From contig JANXWZ010000081.1 in NCBI GenBank assembly GCA_025350865.1, positions 1 to 40,835 of the forward strand: a DNA stretch of 40,835 nucleotides. The letters run 5' to 3'. A program made the position numbers and the translations under genes. The notes beneath the pieces were generated by a model. That model did not search any database. It was given only the letters and a program-made list of their open reading frames with translations, and was not told where the DNA came from. Source of the stretch: Rhodanobacteraceae bacterium (GTDB taxonomy: Bacteria; Acidobacteriota; Terriglobia; Terriglobales; Acidobacteriaceae). This document shows, piece by piece, positions 33,302 through 40,835 of this stretch (position 1 is the stretch's first letter; each line of letters begins with the position of its first letter).

Positions 33302-34563
33302 CGATGCCTCGTGTGGTCATTCTTGCCGATGATCTATCCGGCGCCTCCGACTGCGGTGTCGCCTGCGTTCGAGGCGGTTTGACCGCAATGGTCTCGCTCG
33401 GGGGCGCTGCAGACGCTGGCGATGCGGTGGATGTGCTTTCCGTGGATGCTCATACCCGCGTGCTGACAGCCGAAGCAGCCGCAGACCGGATGCGCGAACT
33501 CGTGCTTCTGCATGCAAACACCAAGTCCACGCTGCTGTTCAAGAAGATCGACTCCACGCTGCGCGGACATCTGGGCGCGGAACTGGCGGCGGTGCTGGAA
33601 GCACGTCGCGGCATCGTTCCTGACGCCGTTGCGATCATGGCTCCCGCCTTTCCTGCCAACGGTCGGACCACGGTTGGCGGCATGCACTTTGTTCATGGAC
33701 TGCCATTGCACGAGCATGATGTCTGGAAGCGAGAAGACATCCAAGGCGAGGCGCGGATCGCGGAGATGGTGCAGGGATCGGGTCTGCGTGTGGGCCACCT
33801 TGATCTCGCAACAGTGCGCAAACCGGGCGAAGAACGCGGCATGGCGATCGAAGAGCTTGCCGCACGGCATGACGTGCTGGTCTGCGACGCAGAGACGGAT
33901 GCCGACCTCGGCGCTGTTGCATCGCTTGCGGCTGAGCTGGGCGACCGCGCTGTGTGGGTTGGATCGGCTGGACTGGCACGGCATCTGGTGAGCGCGGCTC
34001 GACTTGCCCCGGCTGCCGAGGTAGAACTTCAACGGCCACTGGGAACGACAGGCTCGATCTTATTTGTCATCGGCAGCGCCAACCTCAAGACGAGGCATCA
34101 GACCGCCGTTTTGCTGTCCAGCGCGTCGATGCATGGAATAACCGTCCCAACCGAAGTGCTGCTCGCCGGTCCCGATGGCGCCCATTGGAACGTGGTTGCC
34201 AAAGATCTCTGCGATTCGATAGAGCAGGGCGAGGATGTCCTACTGACGTGTGGCTCTGACGCCGATATCAAAGCCGAAGATCGACCCCGGCTCACCGATG
34301 CCCTCGCTGAAATGACGTTGGCCGTGCGCGACGGCGTTGGCTCTCTGGTCGCTTCCGGGGGAGAGACCGCACGGAAAGTATTAGACCGGTGGGGCGTCCA
34401 GACGATGAGCCTGCACAGCGAGTTGGAGACAGGGGTGCCCATTTCCACCACCGTCGTGAATGAATCGCGACCGCTGACCGTGATCACCAAGGCGGGCGAT
34501 TTTGGACAACCAAACACACTGTTACATTGCAGAGATTGGCTGACACAGACGAGGGTCTCCTAA
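33298..34563 (+). CDS. Four-carbon acid sugar kinase (DUF1537, DtnK/OtnK family)
   Basis: 421 aa. ATP-dependent kinase of D-threonate/erythronate-type acids. N-terminal acid-binding domain: VVILADDLSGASDCGVA at about 6-22, KKIDSTLRGHLGAEL, and IMAPAFPANGRTTVGG. C-terminal nucleotide-binding domain: GSILFVIGSANLKTRHQ and LVASGGETARKVLDRWGV near the end. These are the standard DUF1537 blocks. ATG 33298 overlaps the kdgT stop; ATG 33304 is an alternative. The frame is open far upstream inside kdgT, which is a shadow. Coupled to pdxA2, it points to phosphorylation at C4 of a tetronate such as D-threonate. Confidence 0.9.
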   Translation: MTMPRVVILADDLSGASDCGVACVRGGLTAMVSLGGAADAGDAVDVLSVDAHTRVLTAEAAADRMRELVLLHANTKSTLLFKKIDSTLRGHLGAELAAVLEARRGIVPDAVAIMAPAFPANGRTTVGGMHFVHGLPLHEHDVWKREDIQGEARIAEMVQGSGLRVGHLDLATVRKPGEERGMAIEELAARHDVLVCDAETDADLGAVASLAAELGDRAVWVGSAGLARHLVSAARLAPAAEVELQRPLGTTGSILFVIGSANLKTRHQTAVLLSSASMHGITVPTEVLLAGPDGAHWNVVAKDLCDSIEQGEDVLLTCGSDADIKAEDRPRLTDALAEMTLAVRDGVGSLVASGGETARKVLDRWGVQTMSLHSELETGVPISTTVVNESRPLTVITKAGDFGQPNTLLHCRDWLTQTRVS

Positions 34564-35559
34564 ATGATGAAGCGTCCGATCATAGCGATCACCATGGGCG
34601 ATGCCGCCGGCATTGGCCCCGAAATTATCATGAAGAGCCTCGCTTACGCAGAGCTCTATGACATCTGCCGTCCGCTCGTTATCGGCGACGCTCCTCGACT
34701 CCGCGCCGCCGGCAAAATCGTCGGCTCTACTCTCCAGATTCGCAGCCTGCAGCGTGACGAGTTGAACAGTGCGCAATACATCCTTGGTACCGTCGACTGC
34801 TTCGATATACCTCTGATCCCGAAGGATCTACCCTGGGGTAAACTCTCGGCGCGGGCCGGTGACGCGGCCTACCAGTTTCTCGCCGCGGCGGCGAAGTTGG
34901 CGATGGAAGGCAAGGTTGGCGCGATCTGCACGGCACCGCTCAACAAGGAGGCGCTGTTTGCTGGCGGCCATCGATTCCCCGGCCACACCGAGATACTAGC
35001 AGCGTTGACCGGCACCGCTGAGGTCTCGATGATGCTGAGTACCGCGAAGCTTAAAGTCACCCACGTGACAACCCACATCGGACTCATCGACGCGATCAAG
35101 CGCATTGAGCCCGACTTGGTGGAGCGCACCATCGCCCGCGCTCATGCCGTCCTCGTCAAAGCAGGAAATCCGGCCCCGAAGATTGGTGTCTGCGGCATCA
35201 ATCCGCACGCCGGGGAAAATGGATTGTTCGGCCACGGGGAAGAAGAACAGAAGATTGTGCCAGCCGTAGAAGCCTGTCGTGCCAAGGGCTGGAATGTTGT
35301 GGGCCCCCTCCCCGCAGACACCCTCTTCTACCTCGCGCAGCGTGGCGACTACGACATGGTCATCGCCATGTACCACGACCAGGGCCATGGTCCGATCAAG
35401 GTACTCGGCCTGGAGTCCGGCGTAAACATCACCATCGGCCTTCCGGTTGTGCGAACATCGGTCGATCATGGGACGGCCTTCGACATCGCAGGAACCGGTG
35501 TCGCCGATGAGCGCAGCTTGCTCGAGGCGATGCGTCAGGCCGTCCAACTGGCTCCCTAA
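34564..35559 (+). CDS. pdxA2: PdxA2-like 4-phosphotetronate dehydrogenase
   Basis: 331 aa NAD-dependent oxidative decarboxylase of the PdxA family. Evidence: PIIAITMGDAAGIGPEIIMK at about 5-24, CTAPLNKEAL, FPGHTEILAALT (first metal His), VTTHIGLIDAI, CGINPHAGENGLFG (second His), AMYHDQGHGPIKVLGL (third His), and TSVDHGTAFDIAGTG. True PdxA acts in vitamin B6 synthesis; a copy directly after a DUF1537 kinase is generally the catabolic PdxA2, converting 4-phospho-D-threonate to dihydroxyacetone phosphate and CO2. ATG follows the kinase stop with no gap; ATG 34567 is possible. The stop abuts the convergent GH51 stop. Confidence 0.88.
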   Translation: MMKRPIIAITMGDAAGIGPEIIMKSLAYAELYDICRPLVIGDAPRLRAAGKIVGSTLQIRSLQRDELNSAQYILGTVDCFDIPLIPKDLPWGKLSARAGDAAYQFLAAAAKLAMEGKVGAICTAPLNKEALFAGGHRFPGHTEILAALTGTAEVSMMLSTAKLKVTHVTTHIGLIDAIKRIEPDLVERTIARAHAVLVKAGNPAPKIGVCGINPHAGENGLFGHGEEEQKIVPAVEACRAKGWNVVGPLPADTLFYLAQRGDYDMVIAMYHDQGHGPIKVLGLESGVNITIGLPVVRTSVDHGTAFDIAGTGVADERSLLEAMRQAVQLAP

Positions 35560-37533
35560 TCAAGTAGACCGGATCACAACGACGGCGACCGTATACGGGT
35601 CAAGATCGACCGTCATGTCTTTGGCGAATCCCACGGATCGTACCTTTGGTGCGATTGCATTCGGATGCTCCAGCGAAGCTGTGTCTTTGAGTCCTGCCGT
35701 GATCGTATGGACTTCCACGGTAGCCTGCGCCGGCAATAGCTTGCCCTGAAGGCGAATCAGCAGTGAATTCATCTGGCCGCTGTAGTTCACGGCCTTGATG
35801 ACGATGCGCCGAAGATCGCTGCTCGCGGTGGCAATCGCGTCGACGGACCCATCCTGCCAGCCCTCGGGGACCGCCGTTGAAATTTTGTCGAACAGCAACT
35901 TGCGGTCTGCAGGATTGCGGACTGCACCCGCAGCCGAGGCAAGGTATTGCTCGGCAAAGTGCTCTCGAAACAGCTTCTCGACAGGATAGCTTCCACCCGG
36001 AAACCACGACACGTGATCGTGATAAATCGCAGACGTCCACTTGGGGTCGTCCGTCGTGTTGCGCATCAGCAGCGCAGGACACGTCATCGTCAGCGTCGGA
36101 CTGAGCTCTTCGTACATCATCAGGCTGCCCGCAGCATGCAGTCCGGCTCGCCAATCGTAGGTGTGCTGCAGGCTCCACTCCAGCACGCCGATTTCGATGT
36201 TGGGGTGTTGTGAAATCCTGATGTAGTCGCGCAGCTTCGACAGGTAGTTACCGATGCGCCTGATGCCGGTCGCAAAGTTATCGGGCTCGTATTCGTAGTT
36301 ATGGCAGCCGAGGATGTCGAAGTTGTCGCCGGCGAGATCGATCACCTTCTCGCTCCAGTCCATGTCGTTCGATCGCTTCTGGCCGCAGGCGATGATGCGA
36401 AGCTTGGGATCGATGGATCGCAACTTCGCCCCATACACATTCACAATCTCCGCATACTTCTCAGGCGTGAAACCGTTGTTCATCGGCTCGTTATCGATCT
36501 GGAAGTACTTCACGCCATAGGGCTCAGGATGCCCATTGGCCGCGCGGAGCTTTGCCATCGGCGTACCCGGAGGGTCGTTCACATAGCGGACCCAGTCCAT
36601 CGCGTATTCCAACTGCTCAGCGCCGGTTCCGGGAGCGGGAAGCGTGATCAACGGCTCGGAATTCAGCTTGCGGCAAAGGCCCAGAAACTCATCCGTGCCA
36701 AAGCCAAAGTAGTCGGAATAACCTCCCCAGTAAGTGTTGGGGTGGTATCCGCGCGCCGAGTAGGGCCCGATCCCCTCCTTCCAGTTGTAGGTCGACGCGA
36801 ACGAGCCTCCCGGCCAGCGAATGAAGGAGGCTCCAAGCCCCTGCAATGCCTGCAGCAGGTCCGGACGCAGCATCCCGTCGCGGCGCACGTCTGCCCGCAT
36901 CATCGACACGAAGTCGAGCAGCAGAGCCCCATGCCCCGTCGCGGTAATCTCAATCAGAGCCTGTGTATCGCGGACTGCACTCGCGAACGAGAACGGAATC
37001 TCTTGCCAGCCACCGTCCGCGAGAGGAAGCGTGGCCGAAGCAATCGGCTCACCCTTCGAGGTTTTGAGGTCGAGCTTGAGTTGGGGTGCGCCTCCTTCTC
37101 GCTTGGCCCACAGAGAACCGTCGTACTTCACCCCTGCCTCCACAAAGATGCGCCGCTGCCGCAAGCCGGAGTGGCCGCCGTTCACGGTCAGGCGCACACT
37201 CTTTGAGCCGTTGCGAAAGGCGGTGTCCACAAGCTCGACCTGACCGCGCTCTGCGACCGGCTCCCAGTAGGTCTTGTAGTCATCGCCCTCAAAACCCGCG
37301 CCGCGAATCTGCTCTGCGAAGAGCCCGTCCTCGACCGAGTGGTTGATGTGTTCCAGGAACTGCCCGTAAATTCGCTGGTCAATCGGGGTTGTGACGCGAT
37401 CGGTATCGACGACGAGGATAGTATCCATCACCTCGCTCGTCCTGTCTTCGGCATTTGCCGGCAGCGCCGCCAGTGGGCCGGCGGCAGACAGCGCCACGGA
37501 ATACGCAATAAAGTCCCGACGATTCATAGTCAT
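35560..37533 (-). CDS. Tat-exported GH51 alpha-L-arabinofuranosidase
   Basis: 657 aa. Twin-arginine leader MNRRDFIAYSVALSAAG. The family opening DQRIYGQFLEHINHSVEDGLF is followed by a carbohydrate-binding-like beta domain at about 95-210. Next is the TIM barrel with FIRWPGGSFASTYNWKEGIG (in pieces). The acid/base Glu is in FQIDNEPMNN (about 349) and the nucleophile Glu in IGVLEWSLQHTYDW (about 452). A C-terminal beta domain ends in LDPYTVAVVVI. It removes L-arabinofuranosyl residues from arabinan or arabinoxylan outside the cytoplasm. SD GGAG lies 6 nt before the ATG. It begins 34 nt after the gntR stop on the same strand, so the regulator and this enzyme probably share a transcript. Confidence 0.93.
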   Translation of the reverse strand: MTMNRRDFIAYSVALSAAGPLAALPANAEDRTSEVMDTILVVDTDRVTTPIDQRIYGQFLEHINHSVEDGLFAEQIRGAGFEGDDYKTYWEPVAERGQVELVDTAFRNGSKSVRLTVNGGHSGLRQRRIFVEAGVKYDGSLWAKREGGAPQLKLDLKTSKGEPIASATLPLADGGWQEIPFSFASAVRDTQALIEITATGHGALLLDFVSMMRADVRRDGMLRPDLLQALQGLGASFIRWPGGSFASTYNWKEGIGPYSARGYHPNTYWGGYSDYFGFGTDEFLGLCRKLNSEPLITLPAPGTGAEQLEYAMDWVRYVNDPPGTPMAKLRAANGHPEPYGVKYFQIDNEPMNNGFTPEKYAEIVNVYGAKLRSIDPKLRIIACGQKRSNDMDWSEKVIDLAGDNFDILGCHNYEYEPDNFATGIRRIGNYLSKLRDYIRISQHPNIEIGVLEWSLQHTYDWRAGLHAAGSLMMYEELSPTLTMTCPALLMRNTTDDPKWTSAIYHDHVSWFPGGSYPVEKLFREHFAEQYLASAAGAVRNPADRKLLFDKISTAVPEGWQDGSVDAIATASSDLRRIVIKAVNYSGQMNSLLIRLQGKLLPAQATVEVHTITAGLKDTASLEHPNAIAPKVRSVGFAKDMTVDLDPYTVAVVVIRST

Positions 37534-37567
37534 CTACATCTCCAAGAAATGAGTTGCGCAGTTATGT

Positions 37568-38377
37568 TTATCCAAGGCGTCGCTTCGCAGATTTCGCACC
37601 CGTCTTATTCAGCCTCGACGAGGCAGCAATGTTCAACCCAACATCCACCGGCGCGGACTTGCGATACCGCTCCAACGACGCAGTCAAGTGGGCAAACATC
37701 GCCTTGCGCGCACCGTCCGCGTCACGCTCCCGAATTTTCTTTACAATGCGAAGATGTTCCTGCAGCGAAAGCGGGCGGGCGTTTGGCAGAATGAGGACGC
37801 GGTTCAGTGCACGAGTCAATTGCCCGCGAATCATCGCAATTAGATCCAGCACCAGAGAGTTGCCGGATGCCTTCGCGATCGCTACGTGAAATTCCAGGTC
37901 CAGCAGGGTGAACTTCTTCTGATCGTCCTGCGCCTTCGTCATTTTCCGGATCAACTCGTCCAGTTCGCCTAAATCCTCGGGAGTGCACTGGAGAGCCATG
38001 CTCGCCGCCGTCAGGCCCTCCAACGCGATTCTTACCTGCATCAGGTTCTCGATGTCCTGCTGCTCCGTAATCAGCCGCCACTGCAAAATCTTGCCGAGGA
38101 ACTTCCCGCTGTCTACCGCCACGGATGTTCCTTCGCCAACGCGCGCATGCAGCACACCCACAATCGACAGGCAGCGCAACGCCTCCCGCAGGGACGAACG
38201 CCCCGTTCCGAAGCGAACACATAACTCGCGTTCCGACGGAAGCCGCTGCCCGGGCTGCAGGTCGCCGCGCTCGATCAGTCCCATGATCTGCTCCACAATC
38301 TCGTCGCTGATCGTGGTCTTGACGATTGGCGTGATCTTGGGTTCCGTCGGTTTCCTTGGCAAAGACTTACGCTCCAT
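37568..38377 (-). CDS. GntR/FadR (FCD) family transcriptional regulator
   Basis: 269 aa. The N-terminal winged helix reads DEIVEQIMGLIERGDLQPGQ, then LPSERELCVRFGTGRSSLREALR (in pieces), and ends at GEGTSVAVDSG. The FCD effector domain carries the metal-site pattern: EFHVAIAKASGN, LQEHLRIVKKI and MFAHLTASLERY. This subfamily usually senses sugar acids, organic acids or acyl-CoA. ATG 38377 has GGGAG 5 nt upstream; a start at 38407 would add 10 unlikely residues. It lies upstream of GH51 and is divergent from aceB, making these and the kdgT operon its probable targets. Confidence 0.92.
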   Translation of the reverse strand: MERKSLPRKPTEPKITPIVKTTISDEIVEQIMGLIERGDLQPGQRLPSERELCVRFGTGRSSLREALRCLSIVGVLHARVGEGTSVAVDSGKFLGKILQWRLITEQQDIENLMQVRIALEGLTAASMALQCTPEDLGELDELIRKMTKAQDDQKKFTLLDLEFHVAIAKASGNSLVLDLIAMIRGQLTRALNRVLILPNARPLSLQEHLRIVKKIRERDADGARKAMFAHLTASLERYRKSAPVDVGLNIAASSRLNKTGAKSAKRRLG

Positions 38378-38424
38378 GGTGACTCCCAATGTAAGCGCAC
38401 ATCGCACAGCCCATCAACTCGCAG

Positions 38425-38454
38425 TTGCCGCACCACGCAAACAAGGTCTACATT
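38425..38454 (+). promoter_or_regulatory. aceB promoter candidate
   Basis: TTGCCG at 38425-38430, 18 nt spacer, TACATT at 38449-38454. A mirrored TTGATG-N18-TACATT faces gntR on the other strand (38390-38419), ending in the same TACATTGG core. Confidence 0.35.
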
Positions 38455-38474
38455 GGTCTGACAGTCAGGCACCA
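38454..38474. promoter_or_regulatory. Candidate GntR operator upstream of aceB
   Basis: A perfect dyad CTGACAGTCAG (38458-38468) is flanked by TGGT on the left and ACCA on the right, the right flank offset by two bases. It covers the expected transcription start of aceB. FCD regulators often bind short palindromes with TGGT/ACCA ends. Binding by the adjacent regulator is inferred. Confidence 0.4.
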
Positions 38475-38527
38475 GCAGAACGCCATTTCTTCAATCTTTC
38501 GCATCTTTGCGCTAAAGGAAAATCAGT

Positions 38528-40135
38528 ATGAGCGAATTTGGTTCCGGGGTCGAGTTTCGGGCACCCATCGCACCACGACACGCGGAAATTCTCACCCCGG
38601 AGGCTGTCGGCTTCATCGTCGAACTCCAGCGCGCCTTCAATGCCCGGCGTAAAGAGCTGCTGAACAAGCGCGTCGAGCGGCAGGGCCGCCTGGACGCCGG
38701 CGAACGCCCCGACTTTCTTCCGGAGACCCAAGCCATCCGCGACGCCGACTGGACCGTCGCACCGCTGCCGCCCGACCTCCTCGACCGCCGCGTGGAGATC
38801 ACCGGCCCCGTCGATCGCAAGATGGTGATCAACGCACTCAACTCCGGCGCCAAGGTCTTCATGGCCGACTTCGAAGACTCCACCACCCCCACCTGGAACA
38901 ACGTTCTCGACGGCCAGTTCAACCTGCGCGACGCTGTCCGCCGCACAATCACGTTCTCCGACCCCAGCACCGGCAAGAGCTATCAGCTCATCGACAAACC
39001 AGCCGTGCTCTTCGTCCGCGCCCGCGGCTGGCACCTTGAGGAGCAACACCTCCTCGTCGACGGCGAGCCGATGAGCGGCTCAATCTTTGACTTCGGCCTC
39101 TACTTCTTCCACAACGCCAAGGAGCTTCTGGCCCGCGGCTCCGGCCCCTACTTCTATCTGCCCAAGATGGAGAGCCACCTCGAAGCCCGCCTCTGGAACG
39201 ACATCTTCGTCCACGCCGAAGCCGCGCTCGCCGTACCCGCCGGCTCCATCAAGGGAACAGTCCTCATCGAAACCATCCTTGCCAGCTTCGAGATGGACGA
39301 AATCCTATACGAGCTTCGCGACCACTCCGCCGGCCTCAACTGCGGTCGCTGGGACTATATCTTCTCGTTCATCAAGAAACTCGCTGGAGACCAATCCATC
39401 GTGCTGCCGGATCGCTCCCAGGTCACCATGACCACGCACTTTATGCGTAGCTATTCCAAGCTCTGCATCAAGACCTGCCACCGCCGCAACGTCACCGCCA
39501 TGGGCGGCATGAGCGCCCTGATCCCCATCAAAAACGATCCCGAAGCCAACGAAAAAGCAACAGCGGGCGTCCGTGCCGACAAGGAACGCGAAGCGACCGA
39601 CGGACACGACGGCACCTGGGTCGCGCACCCCGGCCTGGTCCCCATCGCGATGGAAGTCTTCAACCGCCTGATGCCGCAGCCCAACCAGATCGACAAGCAG
39701 CTCCCCGACTACCACGCCACCGCCTCCGATCTGCTCCAAGTCCCTACCGGTTCCATCACCGAAGCCGGACTAAAGCAAAACATCGCCGTCGGCCTCGGCT
39801 ACGTGGAGGCCTGGCTGCGCGGCATCGGCTGCGTCCCGCTCTTCAACCTGATGGAAGATGCCGCCACCGCCGAGATCAGCCGCGCCCAGCTTTGGCAGTG
39901 GGTCCACCACCACGCCAAGCTCGACGACGGCCGTGCCGTCACTGCGGAACTCTGCGGCACCTACATCGACGAAGAATTGGCCCGCGCCAAAATAGCCGTC
40001 GACGCACAGCGCTACAATTCCTACGAAGAAGCCGCCACTATGATGCGAGACCTCATCGACTCGCCCAGGTTCCGCGACTTCCTTACCCTGCCCGCCTACG
40101 ACCGCGTCATTGCCACAGAAACATTCGCAGACTAG
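38528..40135 (+). CDS. aceB: Malate synthase A
   Basis: 535 aa, the usual length of the A isoform. It condenses glyoxylate with acetyl-CoA to malate in the cytoplasm. Evidence: [16 protein letters not shown] at about 115-130, [15 protein letters not shown], the signature [20 protein letters not shown] (about 264-283), [39 protein letters not shown], and [20 protein letters not shown] with the catalytic-site acidic residues. SD AAAGGA precedes the ATG. No isocitrate lyase gene is in the window, so glyoxylate could come from elsewhere. The next gene starts 21 nt downstream. Confidence 0.95.
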   Translation: MSEFGSGVEFRAPIAPRHAEILTPEAVGFIVELQRAFNARRKELLNKRVERQGRLDAGERPDFLPETQAIRDADWTVAPLPPDLLDRRVEITGPVDRKMVINALNSGAKVFMADFEDSTTPTWNNVLDGQFNLRDAVRRTITFSDPSTGKSYQLIDKPAVLFVRARGWHLEEQHLLVDGEPMSGSIFDFGLYFFHNAKELLARGSGPYFYLPKMESHLEARLWNDIFVHAEAALAVPAGSIKGTVLIETILASFEMDEILYELRDHSAGLNCGRWDYIFSFIKKLAGDQSIVLPDRSQVTMTTHFMRSYSKLCIKTCHRRNVTAMGGMSALIPIKNDPEANEKATAGVRADKEREATDGHDGTWVAHPGLVPIAMEVFNRLMPQPNQIDKQLPDYHATASDLLQVPTGSITEAGLKQNIAVGLGYVEAWLRGIGCVPLFNLMEDAATAEISRAQLWQWVHHHAKLDDGRAVTAELCGTYIDEELARAKIAVDAQRYNSYEEAATMMRDLIDSPRFRDFLTLPAYDRVIATETFAD

Positions 40136-40156
40136 CCAACGATGAGGAGATAGACC

Positions 40157-40835
40157 ATGCCTTCGCGTTCCGCACTGCAACGCAGAGACTTCCTGAAGCT
40201 CAGCGCCACGACCGTCGCGGCGCTTACCCCGCGACTCTCCGCGCTCGCCCCCGCAGCCCCAGTCCACATCGTCGCGCCGCCAGCAGACCCCGTCGCCTCA
40301 GCCGCACCCACCCTATGGGCCATCCGCCGTCTCCAACAGGCCCTCAAGGAAAAGGGCATTGACGCCCGTCAGTCCGCCTCGCTTGAAGAAGCAAAGGGTG
40401 CCTCGTTCATTGTGTTCGTCTCCGCTGCGGGCGCGACGCCCACAGGTTTTATGCGCCCCGCCACCACCGCGACCCACCCGGAGAGCGTGCGCGTGGCCAG
40501 CAGCAAGATCCAATCGGCCCCGGCCACATGGGTATCGTCTCCGGGCGCTCTGGGCCTGGTCTACGGCCTCACTGATCTCGCCGACCGCGTCACCGCCGGC
40601 ACCGACCCGCTCGCCGCGCTTAACCTGTCCAGCGCAATCGACGAGACGCCTGCCAACGAAGTGCGCAGCGCCGCTCGCGCCTTTTGCAGCGAAGTCGAGG
40701 ACAAGCCGTGGTACTACAACAAAGACTTCTGGACTGGCTACCTCGACCACCTCGTCAGCAGCCGCTTCAATCGCTTCAATCTCGCGTTTGGTTTCGGCTA
40801 CGACTTCCCGAAAGGCGTCACCGACGACTACTTCC
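40157..40835 (+). CDS. Tat-exported glycoside hydrolase, N-terminal part (runs off window)
   Basis: 226 codons seen, frame open at the window end. Twin-arginine leader LQRRDFLKLSATTVAALTP. A small alpha/beta domain follows (LWAIRRLQQALKEKGIDARQ ... LGLVYGLTDLADRV), like the N-terminal domain of GH67/GH20-type enzymes. The barrel then begins: NEVRSAARAFCSEVEDKPWY, YLDHLVSSRFNRFNLAFGFG and YDFPKG. This arrangement is typical of acidobacterial alpha-glucuronidase-like or related hydrolases, but the catalytic region is outside the window, so the specificity is open. GAGGAG lies 7 nt before ATG 40157. Likely co-transcribed with aceB. Confidence 0.75.
   Translation, partial: MPSRSALQRRDFLKLSATTVAALTPRLSALAPAAPVHIVAPPADPVASAAPTLWAIRRLQQALKEKGIDARQSASLEEAKGASFIVFVSAAGATPTGFMRPATTATHPESVRVASSKIQSAPATWVSSPGALGLVYGLTDLADRVTAGTDPLAALNLSSAIDETPANEVRSAARAFCSEVEDKPWYYNKDFWTGYLDHLVSSRFNRFNLAFGFGYDFPKGVTDDYF

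Noticed and set aside
1..40835. CRISPR array, IS element, toxin–antitoxin or phage genes
   Set aside because: No regularly spaced repeats, transposase or integrase motifs, or paired small toxin-like ORFs were seen on either strand.

Overview
The window reads as a chromosomal segment of a soil or plant-litter acidobacterium, probably family Acidobacteriaceae (Terriglobus/Granulicella/Edaphobacter-like). This is inferred from the family mix: a HAD–UbiA fusion, an MdtABC-like RND pump, a very long SLBB export protein, several Tat-exported glycoside hydrolases and GC-rich coding. No phage, IS element, CRISPR array or rRNA was seen. One tRNA gene is present, tRNA-Phe(GAA).

Layout. (1) 1-830, minus: 5' part of a HAD–UbiA prenyltransferase, cut by the window edge. 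(2) 1056-9478, plus: a tripartite RND efflux operon made of an adaptor, two permeases and a possible small membrane protein. (3) 9519-10478, plus: an exported GH43-like protein. (4) 10642-16088, minus: alpha-glucan phosphorylase with a clear terminator, a group II PLP decarboxylase, a small membrane protein and an exported adenosine deaminase. (5) 16357-16431: tRNA-Phe. (6) 17166-31917: an exopolysaccharide/capsule locus with a Wzi-like protein, a rhamnosyltransferase-like GT2, a Wza-like SLBB exporter (minus), a Wzz-like co-polymerase, and a tightly overlapping chain GT2–Wzy–acyltransferase–GT4–FkbM methyltransferase–GT4, closed by a convergent Wzx-like flippase. (7) 32333-40835: a sugar-acid and hemicellulose segment. 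It holds a KdgT-like permease, a DUF1537 acid-sugar kinase and a PdxA2-like dehydrogenase (plus), GH51 arabinofuranosidase and a GntR/FCD regulator (minus), then malate synthase A and the start of another Tat-exported glycoside hydrolase (plus).

How the parts work together. The EPS locus has polymerase, flippase, chain-length and export functions, but no BY-kinase and no priming phosphoglycosyltransferase in view, so those should lie elsewhere. The sugar-acid segment looks like a small catabolic regulon: exported hydrolases release plant sugars, a KdgT-type carrier imports a sugar acid, and kinase plus PdxA2-type dehydrogenase would turn a four-carbon acid into dihydroxyacetone phosphate. Malate synthase would absorb glyoxylate. 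The GntR gene sits between the two halves, next to a palindrome in the gntR–aceB divergent region.

The most unusual point is the kdgT start. The conserved family N-terminus begins at an ATC codon 7 nt after a perfect AGGAGG, with no in-frame ATG/GTG/TTG there.
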